Source: CAZVJU01 sp964627195 (GTDB lineage Bacteria; Patescibacteriota; Microgenomatia; UBA8517). From it: a stretch of DNA of 64,000 nucleotides. The stretch is from positions 1 through 64,000 of the forward strand of contig CAZVJU010000002.1 of NCBI GenBank assembly GCA_964627195.1, read 5' to 3'. The notes under the pieces were generated by a model. It worked only from the letters and a program-made list of their open reading frames with translations. It had not been told where the DNA came from and ran no database searches. Below are positions 18,402 through 26,874 of the stretch, piece after piece (the first letter of the stretch is position 1; every line of letters starts with the position of its first letter). A program made the translations under genes and the position numbers.

Positions 18402-19043
18402 CTAGGCTATTTTCTCCATTTTACTCCACTTTTTTCCCTTAGCATCCACAATCATTAATGCATGGTAATTTTGGAAAAGTGTTGTGTCTTTCGTCAAAGA
18501 TCTTTCGAACATTTCTTTTAAAGAGTCGTAATTATCCGTTTCCACACTTAGTTCATATTTCTTTACAAACCGTTTCGTGTATTCGTCAATAACGAAACTT
18601 GGTTTATCGAGTGCGTACAAAAGAAGTGTGTCTGCTGTCTCCGGACCAATGCCATAAACCTTCAGAAGTTTTTCTCTCACCAATTTTGTATCTTCACTTA
18701 TCATCCGCTCTAATCCACCATAGTTATTCATAACAAAAGAAGAGAATGCGTGAAGCCTTTTCGGTTTTGTGGTGTAAAAGCCGGCCGGACGAATAAGGTC
18801 AGTTAACTTTGTTAAATCGGAAATACCAGCAATTATTTCTAAGCTCAAAAGGTCAACCTTTAACAGATTTCTAAGGGCTATATCAGCATTCCGCCAACTC
18901 GTCCGTTGGGTAAGTATTGCACCTAAGGCAATTAATTCACGGGTTTTTAAACTTTTATCTTTCGAACACCAATCCGGCCACAACTTTTCGGGATCCCCAT
19001 GTTCTTTAAGGAGAATTTTGTACAAAGAAAAAATCTTAGGCAT
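18402..19043 (-). CDS. HhH-GPD DNA glycosylase, EndoIII-related, without iron-sulfur cluster
   Basis: The 213-aa protein follows the endonuclease III fold: AILTQRTSWRNAD near residue 45, the helix-hairpin-helix VYGIGPETADTLLLYAL, and the catalytic Asp in FVIDEYTKRF. The Lys that makes bifunctional EndoIII a lyase is replaced (GPETAD instead of GRKTAN), so a monofunctional glycosylase is expected. The C-terminal four-cysteine cluster is absent; the protein ends KGKKWSKMEKIA. It excises damaged bases in DNA repair. Its start overlaps the 3' end of the CYTH gene by eight bases, so both are co-transcribed. Confidence 0.8.
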   Translation of the reverse strand: MPKIFSLYKILLKEHGDPEKLWPDWCSKDKSLKTRELIALGAILTQRTSWRNADIALRNLLKVDLLSLEIIAGISDLTKLTDLIRPAGFYTTKPKRLHAFSSFVMNNYGGLERMISEDTKLVREKLLKVYGIGPETADTLLLYALDKPSFVIDEYTKRFVKKYELSVETDNYDSLKEMFERSLTKDTTLFQNYHALMIVDAKGKKWSKMEKIA

Positions 19044-19623
19044 TTAACTTTTTCGCTAGGTTTTTCTTCTTCATCAACAAAGCCACATAGCCATAGTTAT
19101 CAATTTTAGTTAAATTGAGTTTCAGATTTCTCGCGAGAGATTTCAACTCTACCAAAGTTTTTTTACAACCCCTGATGTCCTTCTTTGCTTCAATTTCAAC
19201 GAAATACCCAAGGTTTTTGACATTATCTAAAGCAAACTCAAAGCTTCCTTTATATACATACGTTTCCCTTCTTTTGTTAACTGTAATGAATTTCTTAAAA
19301 TTCAAAGCTCTTAGTATTTTTATTAGCTGATAGGGGTTTTCGATTTTGGTCTCGTACTCATCAGCATAAAGACGCTCGCCCTCTCGACTATAGTGGTGGT
19401 ACTTATAGTTAAAACTCCCAGATGTTCCCCTTTTTCTAACTCTTAAATACTCTAGAGGATGTTTAAGTGTTAAAAAATCCCGATGAGGAGAATTGAAATA
19501 ACTATCTATTTCTTGAGATGAAGAAACAAATCTAGCGTTCTTCTTTAAAAATCGCCTAATTTCCTCAAAAAGTTTTTTACTTACAGGAATTTTAATTTCC
19601 ACCTCAACACCATCTTTAGCCAT
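19036..19623 (-). CDS. CYTH-domain protein, class IV adenylate cyclase-like (CyaB)
   Basis: The 195-aa protein carries the N-terminal EVEIKI signature (E-x-E-x-K) of the CYTH triphosphate tunnel family, followed by basic and acidic strands (YLRVRKRG, DEYETKIE, FVEIEAKK). This family binds triphosphates and divalent metals; members include CyaB-type adenylate cyclases, thiamine triphosphatases and tripolyphosphatases. The overall length and the FVEIEAK strand suit CyaB. Substrate is unresolved. It overlaps the downstream glycosylase gene by eight bases. Confidence 0.78.
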   Translation of the reverse strand: MAKDGVEVEIKIPVSKKLFEEIRRFLKKNARFVSSSQEIDSYFNSPHRDFLTLKHPLEYLRVRKRGTSGSFNYKYHHYSREGERLYADEYETKIENPYQLIKILRALNFKKFITVNKRRETYVYKGSFEFALDNVKNLGYFVEIEAKKDIRGCKKTLVELKSLARNLKLNLTKIDNYGYVALLMKKKNLAKKLNA

Positions 19624-19697
19624 AAAGAAGTTATACTTCCTAACATTTACCGAAGTCGATACTTAAAAGCCATTGGAGTGGATAGTATAATAAATTT

Positions 19698-19982
19698 ATG
19701 ACCAAGAAAAAGGACTGGTCCTCGGAAGTTACTAAAAGAAGTATTGCGCTTGATTTGGAAGAAGGAGTGTTTACTTGGAATGATCCTGAAAAAATAGCAG
19801 AGAGTCTCAAAACTTCTGCTGAAAATAGTATGCGAAGAAAAGCTCCACCTTTCCAATCCGCGATGAGCATGCTCAATTTTTACATTAATCGCGCTGGGAA
19901 AAAACTGGACCCTGAGAAAAAGGGTGTCCTCGAGCAAGCAAAGATCGAACTTAGAAAGTTATGTGGACGGGCAAACATATAA
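19698..19982 (+). CDS. DUF3175 protein
   Basis: The 94-aa protein matches the DUF3175 pattern as I remember it: WSSEVTKRSIALDLEEGVF, then SMRRKAPPFQSAMSMLN and FYINRAGKKL. The family is widespread in bacteria and has no known function. It is small, basic and probably soluble. TATAAT ends exactly six bases before the ATG, so the start is well supported and the mRNA is probably leaderless. It is followed by the SRPBCC gene, which has its own promoter. Confidence 0.82.
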   Translation: MTKKKDWSSEVTKRSIALDLEEGVFTWNDPEKIAESLKTSAENSMRRKAPPFQSAMSMLNFYINRAGKKLDPEKKGVLEQAKIELRKLCGRANI

Positions 19983-20025
19983 GGAAGTCTAATAAAAATT
20001 CTTTCAACAAGATATAATATATTTT

Positions 20026-20406
20026 ATGAAAACTATTAAGAAAGAGTGTCACATAATGGCTCCGCTAAATGCTGTTTGGGATGCACTCGTAAATCCTAAA
20101 ACAATCGACAAATGGGGTGGCGGACCTGTAAAAATGAGTGAAAGAAAAGAAAAATTTTCACTTTGGGATGGAGAAATCCACGGAACTAATCTAGAAGTAA
20201 TTCCACACAAAAAATTAGCTCAAGAGTGGTATTCAAGCGACGATCCGAATCACGCAACACAAGTTACTTTTACTCTAACTCATAAGGGTAATTGCACTAC
20301 ACTTTATTTAAAACACGAAAAGGTCTCGGACAAAAATTATGATTCGATAAACGAGGGCTGGGAATTATACTACCTTGGAGAAATTAAAAAGCTTTTAGAG
20401 GGTTAG
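20026..20406 (+). CDS. SRPBCC/AHSA1-like domain protein
   Basis: A 126-aa single domain of the START-like superfamily. The beginning MKTIKKECHIMAPLNAVWDA has the strand-helix pattern with P-x-x-x-V-W-x-A-L, followed by PKTIDKWGGGP, and the C-terminal helix ends GWELYYLGEIKKLLEG. AHSA1-like proteins bind hydrophobic ligands in a deep cavity; some act with chaperones or regulators. No partner is seen here. TATAAT ends seven bases before the ATG. Confidence 0.8.
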   Translation: MKTIKKECHIMAPLNAVWDALVNPKTIDKWGGGPVKMSERKEKFSLWDGEIHGTNLEVIPHKKLAQEWYSSDDPNHATQVTFTLTHKGNCTTLYLKHEKVSDKNYDSINEGWELYYLGEIKKLLEG

Positions 20407-20456
20407 AAAATATTAACGGATTATCCCAGATAATTTGAAGGTAAATTAATAACTTA

Positions 20457-20549
20457 TTAGGTAGATATCAAAACCAGTCCTCCAATTATTGCTAAAATTC
20501 CAACCGTCTTATTTCGATCAATTTTCTCTTTTAAAAATACTTTAGTCAT
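20457..20549 (-). pseudogene. C-terminal remnant of an EamA/DMT transporter gene
   Basis: Thirty codons read MTKVFLKEKIDRNK, then a hydrophobic helix TVGILAIIGGLVLIST and a stop. F-L-K-E-K-I-x-x-x-K-x-x-G-x-x-x-I-x-x-G is the usual last helix of EamA drug/metabolite transporters. The other nine helices are missing, so this is the leftover 3' end of a deleted gene. It overlaps the stop of the 113-aa gene upstream by eight bases. Confidence 0.55.
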
Positions 20550-20883
20550 TTACTAATTCCTCGGTCGGTATTATACGACTGCGAGTTTTTTTGTTTTTTG
20601 GAAAACCGGTCGGGAGTAAATAACCCTGCCAATCGCCTTCACCGATTGCAAGCTCTAAATGAAGTTGGTCTACTAACTTTGGTTCATCTTTAACGCTGTA
20701 GATTCTATATTCTCCTTTTGCCAATTTTTGATCGGTTTTGTGACCACGGTGTGTAGCAACTAGAATTTCACCAATTGATTTTGTAAATATCCAAACAAAA
20801 GTTTTCTTGTCAAGTCTCAAGACTTTTACGTCATTTCTGGTTTCAACTAACGAATATTTTCCTTTTTCCAAAAGTTTAATCAT
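20542..20883 (-). CDS. Hypothetical protein (113 aa)
   Basis: I do not recognise the family. The sequence begins MIKLLEKGKYSLVETRNDV and alternates short beta-like segments (VLRLDKKTFVWIF, IGEILVATHRG) with a charged C-terminal half ending IIPTEELVND. There is no signal peptide or membrane segment. Its first sixteen codons, with 48 bp in all, are repeated exactly at 21703-21750, so the 5' end has been duplicated around the neighbouring 230-aa gene. Confidence 0.6.
   Translation of the reverse strand: MIKLLEKGKYSLVETRNDVKVLRLDKKTFVWIFTKSIGEILVATHRGHKTDQKLAKGEYRIYSVKDEPKLVDQLHLELAIGEGDWQGYLLPTGFPKNKKTRSRIIPTEELVND
20836..20883 (-). repeat. 48-bp exact direct repeat, copy 1 (5' end of the 113-aa gene)
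   Basis: This copy forms codons 1-16 of the 113-aa gene. It is identical over 48 bp to 21703-21750, and the match ends abruptly on both sides. The repeat bounds an 867-bp unit that holds one gene (20994-21686). Confidence 0.9.
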
Positions 20884-20993
20884 TTTTCCAATAAATCTTG
20901 TCGATCTATAAAAATAGTCAAAGTGCTTCCGCGAAATCTTTTTGTTCAGGTTATATTATTATCCCCATTTCGACAACAAATATGATTACAACT

Positions 20994-21686
20994 TCAGTCA
21001 AACAATTTAAAGCTTTTATAAAAAGTCTCAAATTCAATTAAGTCTTCTGCCCCATTTCCTATCTCATAAATTCTATTTCCACTCTGAATTAGAACCGCTT
21101 TCGAAATCCAATCATTATATTCATTAGTTGTAACTGTAATTAGGATTGCATTAACTCCATTAAGGGTAATTTGTTGTCTTTTCTCCTTTCTGTCTGCGAA
21201 TTGTGCACCATGTTTCTGGATTAGCTCTTCTGGGTCAACAGAATCATATACATTGATGCCCCACACAAGACCACCAGCTTTTGTACAGGATGGACCAAAA
21301 GCAACGTGGTATAACCATCCTGTTTTTTGATAGTTACCCTTTTTATCAAAAACGTACTTTTCGGAATAACTCCAAGGGTTTTTCAGGCAATTCGAATCTG
21401 TTTGTCTTAGTTTATCTGGATAACCAAGAGCGAATTTAAAATCCTCGTTAACAAATGTCTTCCACCCAGCAGGAATATCCAATTTTAATTGAAACGGCGT
21501 CAATGATGGTTCCTTAATTTTCAAACTCTCACCACATCCACCTTCCGGCTTCGGAGAACTCGGATTCCCATGTTTCACCCACTCCCCATTTTGGCAAATC
21601 CAGTTATCCTCGTTTCCACCAACCAAAAACCTAGCAAGAAAGATAGCCGATATAAGAAACAAAGAAATAAGAAGAATTTTCTTCAC
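20994..21686 (-). CDS. Membrane-anchored extracytoplasmic protein of unknown function
   Basis: The 230-aa protein has an N-terminal signal or anchor helix (residues 4-22), then NWICQNGEWVKHGNPSSPKP, a cysteine-tryptophan motif common at the N-terminus of CPR surface proteins. The remaining domain (GYPDKLR, GWLYHVAFG, NGVNAILITV) resembles PsbP-like folds but this is weak. The start is GTG at 21686, with TATAAT ending six bases before it. The gene is the only one inside the 867-bp unit bounded by the 48-bp direct repeat, so it was probably inserted. Confidence 0.65.
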   Translation of the reverse strand: MKKILLISLFLISAIFLARFLVGGNEDNWICQNGEWVKHGNPSSPKPEGGCGESLKIKEPSLTPFQLKLDIPAGWKTFVNEDFKFALGYPDKLRQTDSNCLKNPWSYSEKYVFDKKGNYQKTGWLYHVAFGPSCTKAGGLVWGINVYDSVDPEELIQKHGAQFADRKEKRQQITLNGVNAILITVTTNEYNDWISKAVLIQSGNRIYEIGNGAEDLIEFETFYKSFKLFD

Positions 21687-21702
21687 ACTTCGATTATACT
21701 AC

Positions 21703-21750
21703 TCTGGTTTCAACTAACGAATATTTTCCTTTTTCCAAAAGTTTAATCAT
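21703..21750 (-). repeat. 48-bp exact direct repeat, copy 2 (orphan 5' end)
   Basis: An exact second copy of the first 48 bp of the 113-aa gene, lying just after the stop of the CYTH gene (21756). It is an orphan start without the rest of the gene, which indicates that the 867 bp between the copies were inserted here. Confidence 0.9.
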
Positions 21751-21755
21751 AATAC

Positions 21756-22298
21756 CTAGTCAAACTGGTGAGGTTTTTGGTGATAACGATCGTTAATTTT
21801 GTTAACTTCTTCTAGAGACAAATCTGCAATGAAAGGAGGATAAATACCCTTCGAATCTGTTACTTCCTTCCCAAACCAATGAGGAGTTTTAAAATTTTTG
21901 AAGGTGGATATAGAAGGAAATTCTACTTCTATAACATTCAGGCCCTCAAGATTGTCTTTATAAAAATCAACTTCAGCGATTAATTTATTTTGCAGAGGAT
22001 AAAAGTATCGAATCTTTCTTATTTTTTTATCAGCTTTCTCCCAAAGTTTTGAAAATTCACTTTCACTTAACTTTTTAGTCTCCTCACGATTATATCCTGT
22101 CTCTTGGGGATTTTTGACAAATGTTTTTATTGTATAAGTATAAACCCCTTCCTTTTCCCTGATCCTAACATCCTTCACATTAGGATCTGTACTTGCTAAA
22201 TATGCCTGGCGAATCTCGGTAGATGTATACTTAGATAAATCCTTAGGTAGTTGTTTGACTAACCATGCAAGCTCCAGTTCCAACGTCTGCTTATCCAT
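21756..22298 (-). CDS. CYTH-like protein with altered signature
   Basis: The 180-aa protein resembles CYTH/TTM proteins: DVRIREKEGVYTYTIKTF, RYFYPLQNKLIAEVDFY and NVIEVEFPS give the conserved strands, and the end YPPFIADLSLEE is typical of the YgiF/CyaB-related group. The N-terminal signature reads LELELAWLV where E-x-E-x-K is expected, so the triphosphate-binding Lys is missing. The start is placed at the second ATG (22298), since TATAAT lies only three bases before the first ATG (22310) and 15 before the second. Activity is uncertain. Confidence 0.65.
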   Translation of the reverse strand: MDKQTLELELAWLVKQLPKDLSKYTSTEIRQAYLASTDPNVKDVRIREKEGVYTYTIKTFVKNPQETGYNREETKKLSESEFSKLWEKADKKIRKIRYFYPLQNKLIAEVDFYKDNLEGLNVIEVEFPSISTFKNFKTPHWFGKEVTDSKGIYPPFIADLSLEEVNKINDRYHQKPHQFD

Positions 22299-22340
22299 AA
22301 AAATTTCCATCCAATTATACCAAATGAAAACCTTCTTTTC

Positions 22341-22757
22341 TTAAGGATTTTTCTTGGCAAATATCCAACCGGCAACAACTGCTTCGACTAATCCTGAAAA
22401 AGACCAAGTTACAATCATCGCTAATGACACCTGGAAACTCGAATATGTTATAAACATTCCTGGAATTCCTGCAATAACCCAATAAGCTAAACCAAACTTG
22501 TAGGCCCTTTCAATGGCAGTTTTTCCTTCAACAAGACTCTTTGTCTTGTCCCAAATCCAAGCCAAAACAATTCCCAAAAGAAATGGGTATAGGAAAAACA
22601 AACTCATCAAGGGATCACTCCATGGCCGAAAAATAGAGGGGTTAACATATTCGTTTGCAATAGCAGGAGATAGAAAGTTATAAACTTGTGATAAAACCAT
22701 CCTAACTACTAAATTAGCAACTCCTGCAAAAATTCCCAGGACAGCAATTTTCTTCAC
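22341..22757 (-). CDS. Four-helix membrane protein of unknown function
   Basis: The protein of about 138 aa has four hydrophobic helices (residues around 4-20, 40-62, 85-103 and 108-130) and little else. No family is recognised. An ATG at 22778 opens the frame, but GGGGGTGAT, close to a perfect Shine-Dalgarno sequence, covers the codons after it and sits eight bases before a GTG at 22757; I therefore prefer that GTG. It ends six bases after the UXS stop is passed, on the same strand, so it may follow the UXS gene in one transcript. Confidence 0.6.
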   Translation of the reverse strand: MKKIAVLGIFAGVANLVVRMVLSQVYNFLSPAIANEYVNPSIFRPWSDPLMSLFFLYPFLLGIVLAWIWDKTKSLVEGKTAIERAYKFGLAYWVIAGIPGMFITYSSFQVSLAMIVTWSFSGLVEAVVAGWIFAKKNP

Positions 22758-22783
22758 CACTATCACCCCCTTTCTCATTTATT

Positions 22784-23770
22784 TTAGCTCTTTTGTAAAA
22801 TAGTCTGTGACTCGTTTTGCTGTAAACTTTTGTAGTACTCTATTGTCCGCTTCAATTCTTTGTCCAAAGACACCCTGGGTTTCCATTCCAACATTCTTTT
22901 TGCTTTCGAAATGTCAGGACGTCGTCTTTTGGGATCATTTTTCGGAAGTTTTTTGAATACGATTTTTGATTTTGAGCCGGTCAGCTTTTTTATTTTCTCG
23001 GCAAGTTCTAAAATCGTCCACTCCTCCGAATTTCCCAGATTAACTATTTCGCCTTTCAATCTATTTTTAAACATTACCTTCTCAATTCCCCTGACTAAAT
23101 CGGAAACATAACAAAACGAACGGGTTTGGCTTCCGTCGCCGTAAATAGTTAACGTTTTTTCTTCCAAGACTTGGTTTATGAAGTTACTTACAACCCTCCC
23201 GTCATCCTTTTGCATCCGCGGTCCGTACGTATTAAAAATTCTCACTATTCGGGCATCGAGGCCATACTTTTGAATATAAACATAAGTCAGTGTTTCCCCA
23301 AAACGTTTACCCTCATCGTAACAGGAACGGGGTCCAAATGAATTTACATTTCCCCAATAAGTTTCTTTCTGGGGATGCATGAGCGGATCTCCATACACCT
23401 CAGAAGTTGAAGCAAACAAAAACCTCGCTTTATTTTTTACTGCTAGCCTTAGCATATTAATAGTACCCAGCGAATTTACCAAAGCTGTTTCTTCAGGATA
23501 GTTTTGGTAATCAACAGGTGAAGCGGGAGATGCCAAATGAAAGATAAAAGAAACATCCCCCAATTTTTTACTTGCTGAATTACTAAATGGCTGAACAATA
23601 TCCTGCTTTAGAAAAGTAAATTTTTTACTACCCAGAAGATGTGTAATATTTTTCTTAGAACCAGTTATAAGATTGTCAACACAAACAACTTCTAATCCCC
23701 TCTTAACTAATGCATCACAAAGATGGCTTCCAATGAACCCTGCGCCTCCGGTAACTAAAACTTTTTCCAT
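22784..23770 (-). CDS. NAD-dependent epimerase/decarboxylase, UDP-glucuronate decarboxylase type
   Basis: A 328-aa extended SDR. The NAD motif TGGAGFIGSHL is at residues 7-17, the Ser-Tyr-Lys triad is in ASTSEVYG and SCYDEGKRFGET, and FNTYGPRM is intact. The YDEGKR motif and RPDISKAKRMLEWKP near the end fit UXS, which makes UDP-xylose from UDP-glucuronate; a dTDP-glucose dehydratase-like role cannot be excluded. ATG at 23770 is chosen because TATAAT ends seven bases before it; the frame is open further upstream but without support. It supplies activated sugars for the nearby glycan genes. Confidence 0.85.
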   Translation of the reverse strand: MEKVLVTGGAGFIGSHLCDALVKRGLEVVCVDNLITGSKKNITHLLGSKKFTFLKQDIVQPFSNSASKKLGDVSFIFHLASPASPVDYQNYPEETALVNSLGTINMLRLAVKNKARFLFASTSEVYGDPLMHPQKETYWGNVNSFGPRSCYDEGKRFGETLTYVYIQKYGLDARIVRIFNTYGPRMQKDDGRVVSNFINQVLEEKTLTIYGDGSQTRSFCYVSDLVRGIEKVMFKNRLKGEIVNLGNSEEWTILELAEKIKKLTGSKSKIVFKKLPKNDPKRRRPDISKAKRMLEWKPRVSLDKELKRTIEYYKSLQQNESQTILQKS

Positions 23771-23827
23771 CTTCAACATTATATCTTCTTTTAAACTTTT
23801 GAGTCGTGATAAACTTAAAGTGTACTT

Positions 23828-23863
23828 ATGGAAACTGTTTTTAATCAAAGTATTTGGGGTGAC
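23828..23863 (+). pseudogene. Displaced second copy of the GT-C gene 5' end
   Basis: The codons read METVFNQSIWGD; the intact gene at 23958 begins MENVFNQSIWGD. Eleven of twelve residues agree, while seven codons differ silently (GTT/GTG, TTT/TTC, AAT/AAC, CAA/CAG and others). After the match the frame runs into unrelated sequence and stops within 31 codons. The segment behind it carries a long inverted pair CCCACC ... GGTGGG. Confidence 0.7.
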
Positions 23864-23957
23864 CCACCTTATTTCCGCACTCGGCTTTTCAGTTCTATTC
23901 GAACACGCCTCGTGCCGAAATTTATCGGTGGGCAAGCGAAGGGTTTAGACAACTAGT

Positions 23958-25325
23958 ATGGAAAATGTGTTCAACCAGAGTATATGGGGCGATGAGGGTT
24001 TTAGTGCAATTTTGTCGATGAAGGCACTTCCGGATATCCTAAAAATAATATCGAGAGATACTTCCCCGCCCCTCTGGAATATTTTTGAACATTTAGTTTT
24101 TCAATATCTGGGAACCGGTGAGATGTACATTAGAGGTTTGTCCTTTACTTTCTTTCTGGGTGCAGTCTTTTTTACTTACAAAATAGGCTCGTTTTTATTT
24201 AGCAAGAAAACCGGTTTCCTAGCAGCTTTACTTACTTTCTTAAATCCATTTTTCTTTACTTACGCTTTTGAGGGCCGTATGTATTCCATCTTAGCTCTCG
24301 GGGTAACCGCCTCGATGTATTTTTACCTGAGAATATTTAATACCGAAGAAGGCATTAGGAGGCGTGACAAGGTTGGATATGTCATTGCAACTCTTTGGGC
24401 ACTATACTCACACCACTTTGCATTTTTTGCAGTCGCAATTCAGGGATTATGGTGGCTTTACGAATTAACTTTGGGTAAAAGGATTAGGGTAAAAAAAATG
24501 TTTAAGATTTTTTTAATTACCGCAGCAGGCTATCTTCCCTGGCTATACCCTCTCTATACTCAAACAAAAATGGTTTCCGGTGGCTTTTGGCTCGGAACGC
24601 CAACCATTCATGATCTCAGAAACATTATCTATGACTATTTGGCAGAAGGACTAAAAGACGAAGGTCTAAAACTCCCGATCCTGGATATGACTCTTTATCA
24701 TGCATCTTTGTACGTAGTTTTTGCGGCTTTGGTACTGCGGAAATGGTGGAAAAACATTAAAAAAACAGTACTTCTTTTGTTTTGGTTTTTGGGACCAATA
24801 GCTCTAACATGGTTCATCTCGCAAAAATTCCAGTCGATATTTTTTAACCGATATCTACTTTATACAATCCCGGCCGCGATGCTTATCCTAGTTTCTTCCA
24901 GAAGCAAACTTTCTATTATTTCCTTGGCTATTCTGGTACTTTTCTTTGGGATTATTGATTATCACTATTTCACTCACCCAACCAAACTGCCGTTCCGGCA
25001 ATACTCGGAGTATGTAAAAAGTGAGCTAACAGAAGGTGACTTTTTGATTAACTGGAATTCTTCAAGTCACCATCTTTGGGAAACAAAATACTACGGAATT
25101 CCGGCTCCCATTTATATACAACCTACCGGCGGCAATCTTCCTTTCTTCGTTGGAACAGCTCTGATGGCAGAGAATGATGTAATCCGCGAAATTCCGGAAG
25201 GAGTCGAAAGAGTCGGTGTCGTCACCAGTGGGTCAATTGAAGAAATAATTCTGCCAGGTTATACTGAAAGTGGAACTAAAACGTTTGAAGGTTTGAAGTT
25301 CATACTTTATGTCAAGCATAAATAA
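23958..25325 (+). CDS. GT-C fold glycosyltransferase, PMT/ArnT (GT39)-like
   Basis: The 455-aa polytopic protein has about nine membrane helices after residue 65. SIWGDEGFSA near residue 10 carries the Asp-Glu pair of the first periplasmic loop, the catalytic motif of GT-C enzymes that use lipid-linked sugars. Normally a membrane helix precedes this motif; here the ORF starts only nine residues before it, and an in-frame TAG at 23946 blocks extension, so the N-terminus may be truncated. The gene overlaps the next one by 17 bases. It likely glycosylates surface proteins or lipids. Confidence 0.75.
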   Translation: MENVFNQSIWGDEGFSAILSMKALPDILKIISRDTSPPLWNIFEHLVFQYLGTGEMYIRGLSFTFFLGAVFFTYKIGSFLFSKKTGFLAALLTFLNPFFFTYAFEGRMYSILALGVTASMYFYLRIFNTEEGIRRRDKVGYVIATLWALYSHHFAFFAVAIQGLWWLYELTLGKRIRVKKMFKIFLITAAGYLPWLYPLYTQTKMVSGGFWLGTPTIHDLRNIIYDYLAEGLKDEGLKLPILDMTLYHASLYVVFAALVLRKWWKNIKKTVLLLFWFLGPIALTWFISQKFQSIFFNRYLLYTIPAAMLILVSSRSKLSIISLAILVLFFGIIDYHYFTHPTKLPFRQYSEYVKSELTEGDFLINWNSSSHHLWETKYYGIPAPIYIQPTGGNLPFFVGTALMAENDVIREIPEGVERVGVVTSGSIEEIILPGYTESGTKTFEGLKFILYVKHK

Positions 25326-26814
25326 GCTCTTAACAAAACTCCACACCCCGACTTGGCTATTTATACTATTGATAATAGTCTTTGTCCTTCGTATTCCATC
25401 TTTCTTCGAACCTTATGCATACGGAGATGAGATGATTTATCTCACTCTGGGCGAAGCAATTCGCCGGGGCATACCTTTATATAGCGAAATCCATGACAAT
25501 AAGCCTCCCCTTCTTTATGTTATGGCAGCTATCGCAGGAAACCTTTTTTGGTTCAAGGCCTTTTTGACTTTATGGCTTCTGACTACAGTTTTTATTTTTT
25601 GGAAATTGACAGAGGTTCTCTTTCCACAAAACCGTAGAGCGCAAAAGATAGCTACAATTATCTTTGCACTTCTTACAACACTTCCACTTCTTGAAGGAAA
25701 TATCGTCAATGCGGAACTTTTCATGATCGGGCCTATAATCTTGGGATTTGTTATTCTCCTTTCACAAAAACTTACGCAGAAAAATTTGTTTCTTTCAGGA
25801 GTACTTTTTTCCTTTGCGACTCTTTTTAAACTCCCCGCTGCCTTCGATATTCCTGCGATCATTTTCTTTTGGCTTGTGACAACGAAATTCACAAGCAACA
25901 ACTTAAAACTTATAAGTAAGAGGGCTCTTACGCTTTTAGCTGGATTTGCAATACCTATTGTCATAACTTTTTTCTGGTATTTCCTGCAGGGAGCGTTCAA
26001 AGAGTACTTAGTAGCAGCATTTTTGCAAAACTTTGGCTATCTCTCAAGCTGGCGACCGGGAGATGTCCAAAAGTCCTTCTTTATCCGAAATTTACCATTA
26101 TTATCGCGTACAACAGTTCTCTTTCTGGGATTTTTAGTTCTTTATGGCACCCGAAAAAAGCTTTCTAGAGAATTTCTTTTCGCAACAATATGGTTACTCT
26201 TAACTCTTTTCGCTGTAACACTTTCTGAACGTCCGTACCCACACTATCTTGTACAATCAATTCCGCCTTTTTCACTGTTATTGAGTATGTTTTTTGCACG
26301 CAAAGACGAAGAACAAGTTCTTGTTATCTTACCCATATCCTTAGCTATTTTTGTTCCTTTCTACTTTAACTTCTGGCATTACAATACCATTCCTTACTAT
26401 GTGAGATTTGTCAGGTTTGTATCCGGAAATATATCCTATGAGCAATATCTTTCTTCTTTCGGATCTCAAGTACCTAGAAATTATAAAATTGCTGCCTACT
26501 TGGTTTCGTCTACCAGCAAAGAAGAAAAAGTTTTCGTCTGGGGAGAAGGCTCTCCTATCTATGCTCTTAGTAAAAGATTTCCTCCCGGAAAATATGTAAC
26601 TGACTATCACATAAAAGATTTCTCATCTACCGAGGAAACAGTAAGCACCCTTTCTCAAAACTTGCCCAGTTTCATAGTCATATTACCCGACTCAGAACCC
26701 CTCTTCAAATTAGAAACACTCCTGTCCAAAAACTACGGACTTACGGAAACTATTGACGAAGCCCAAATCTGGAAACTCCTTAATCCCAAAGTCAGAGCTT
26801 TTCTTTCCTCGTAA
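25309..26814 (+). CDS. GT-C fold glycosyltransferase, PMT-like (second copy type)
   Basis: A 501-aa membrane protein with about ten helices. The first helix (residues 15-32) is followed by AYGDEMIYLTLGEAIRRG with the GT-C Asp-Glu motif near residue 40, and HDNKPPLLY, typical of dolichyl-phosphate-mannose-protein mannosyltransferase-like proteins (PMT_2). The C-terminal soluble part (VFVWGEGSPIYAL) is extracytoplasmic. It is translationally coupled to the gene before it, which shares the fold but has low similarity. Donor and acceptor are unknown. Confidence 0.82.
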   Translation: MSSINKLLTKLHTPTWLFILLIIVFVLRIPSFFEPYAYGDEMIYLTLGEAIRRGIPLYSEIHDNKPPLLYVMAAIAGNLFWFKAFLTLWLLTTVFIFWKLTEVLFPQNRRAQKIATIIFALLTTLPLLEGNIVNAELFMIGPIILGFVILLSQKLTQKNLFLSGVLFSFATLFKLPAAFDIPAIIFFWLVTTKFTSNNLKLISKRALTLLAGFAIPIVITFFWYFLQGAFKEYLVAAFLQNFGYLSSWRPGDVQKSFFIRNLPLLSRTTVLFLGFLVLYGTRKKLSREFLFATIWLLLTLFAVTLSERPYPHYLVQSIPPFSLLLSMFFARKDEEQVLVILPISLAIFVPFYFNFWHYNTIPYYVRFVRFVSGNISYEQYLSSFGSQVPRNYKIAAYLVSSTSKEEKVFVWGEGSPIYALSKRFPPGKYVTDYHIKDFSSTEETVSTLSQNLPSFIVILPDSEPLFKLETLLSKNYGLTETIDEAQIWKLLNPKVRAFLSS

Positions 26815-26874
26815 AGCAAAAGTTTCCTTTAATTGGCCCAAACTAGTTTGATTTGCTAAAATTAAGCAAATAGA

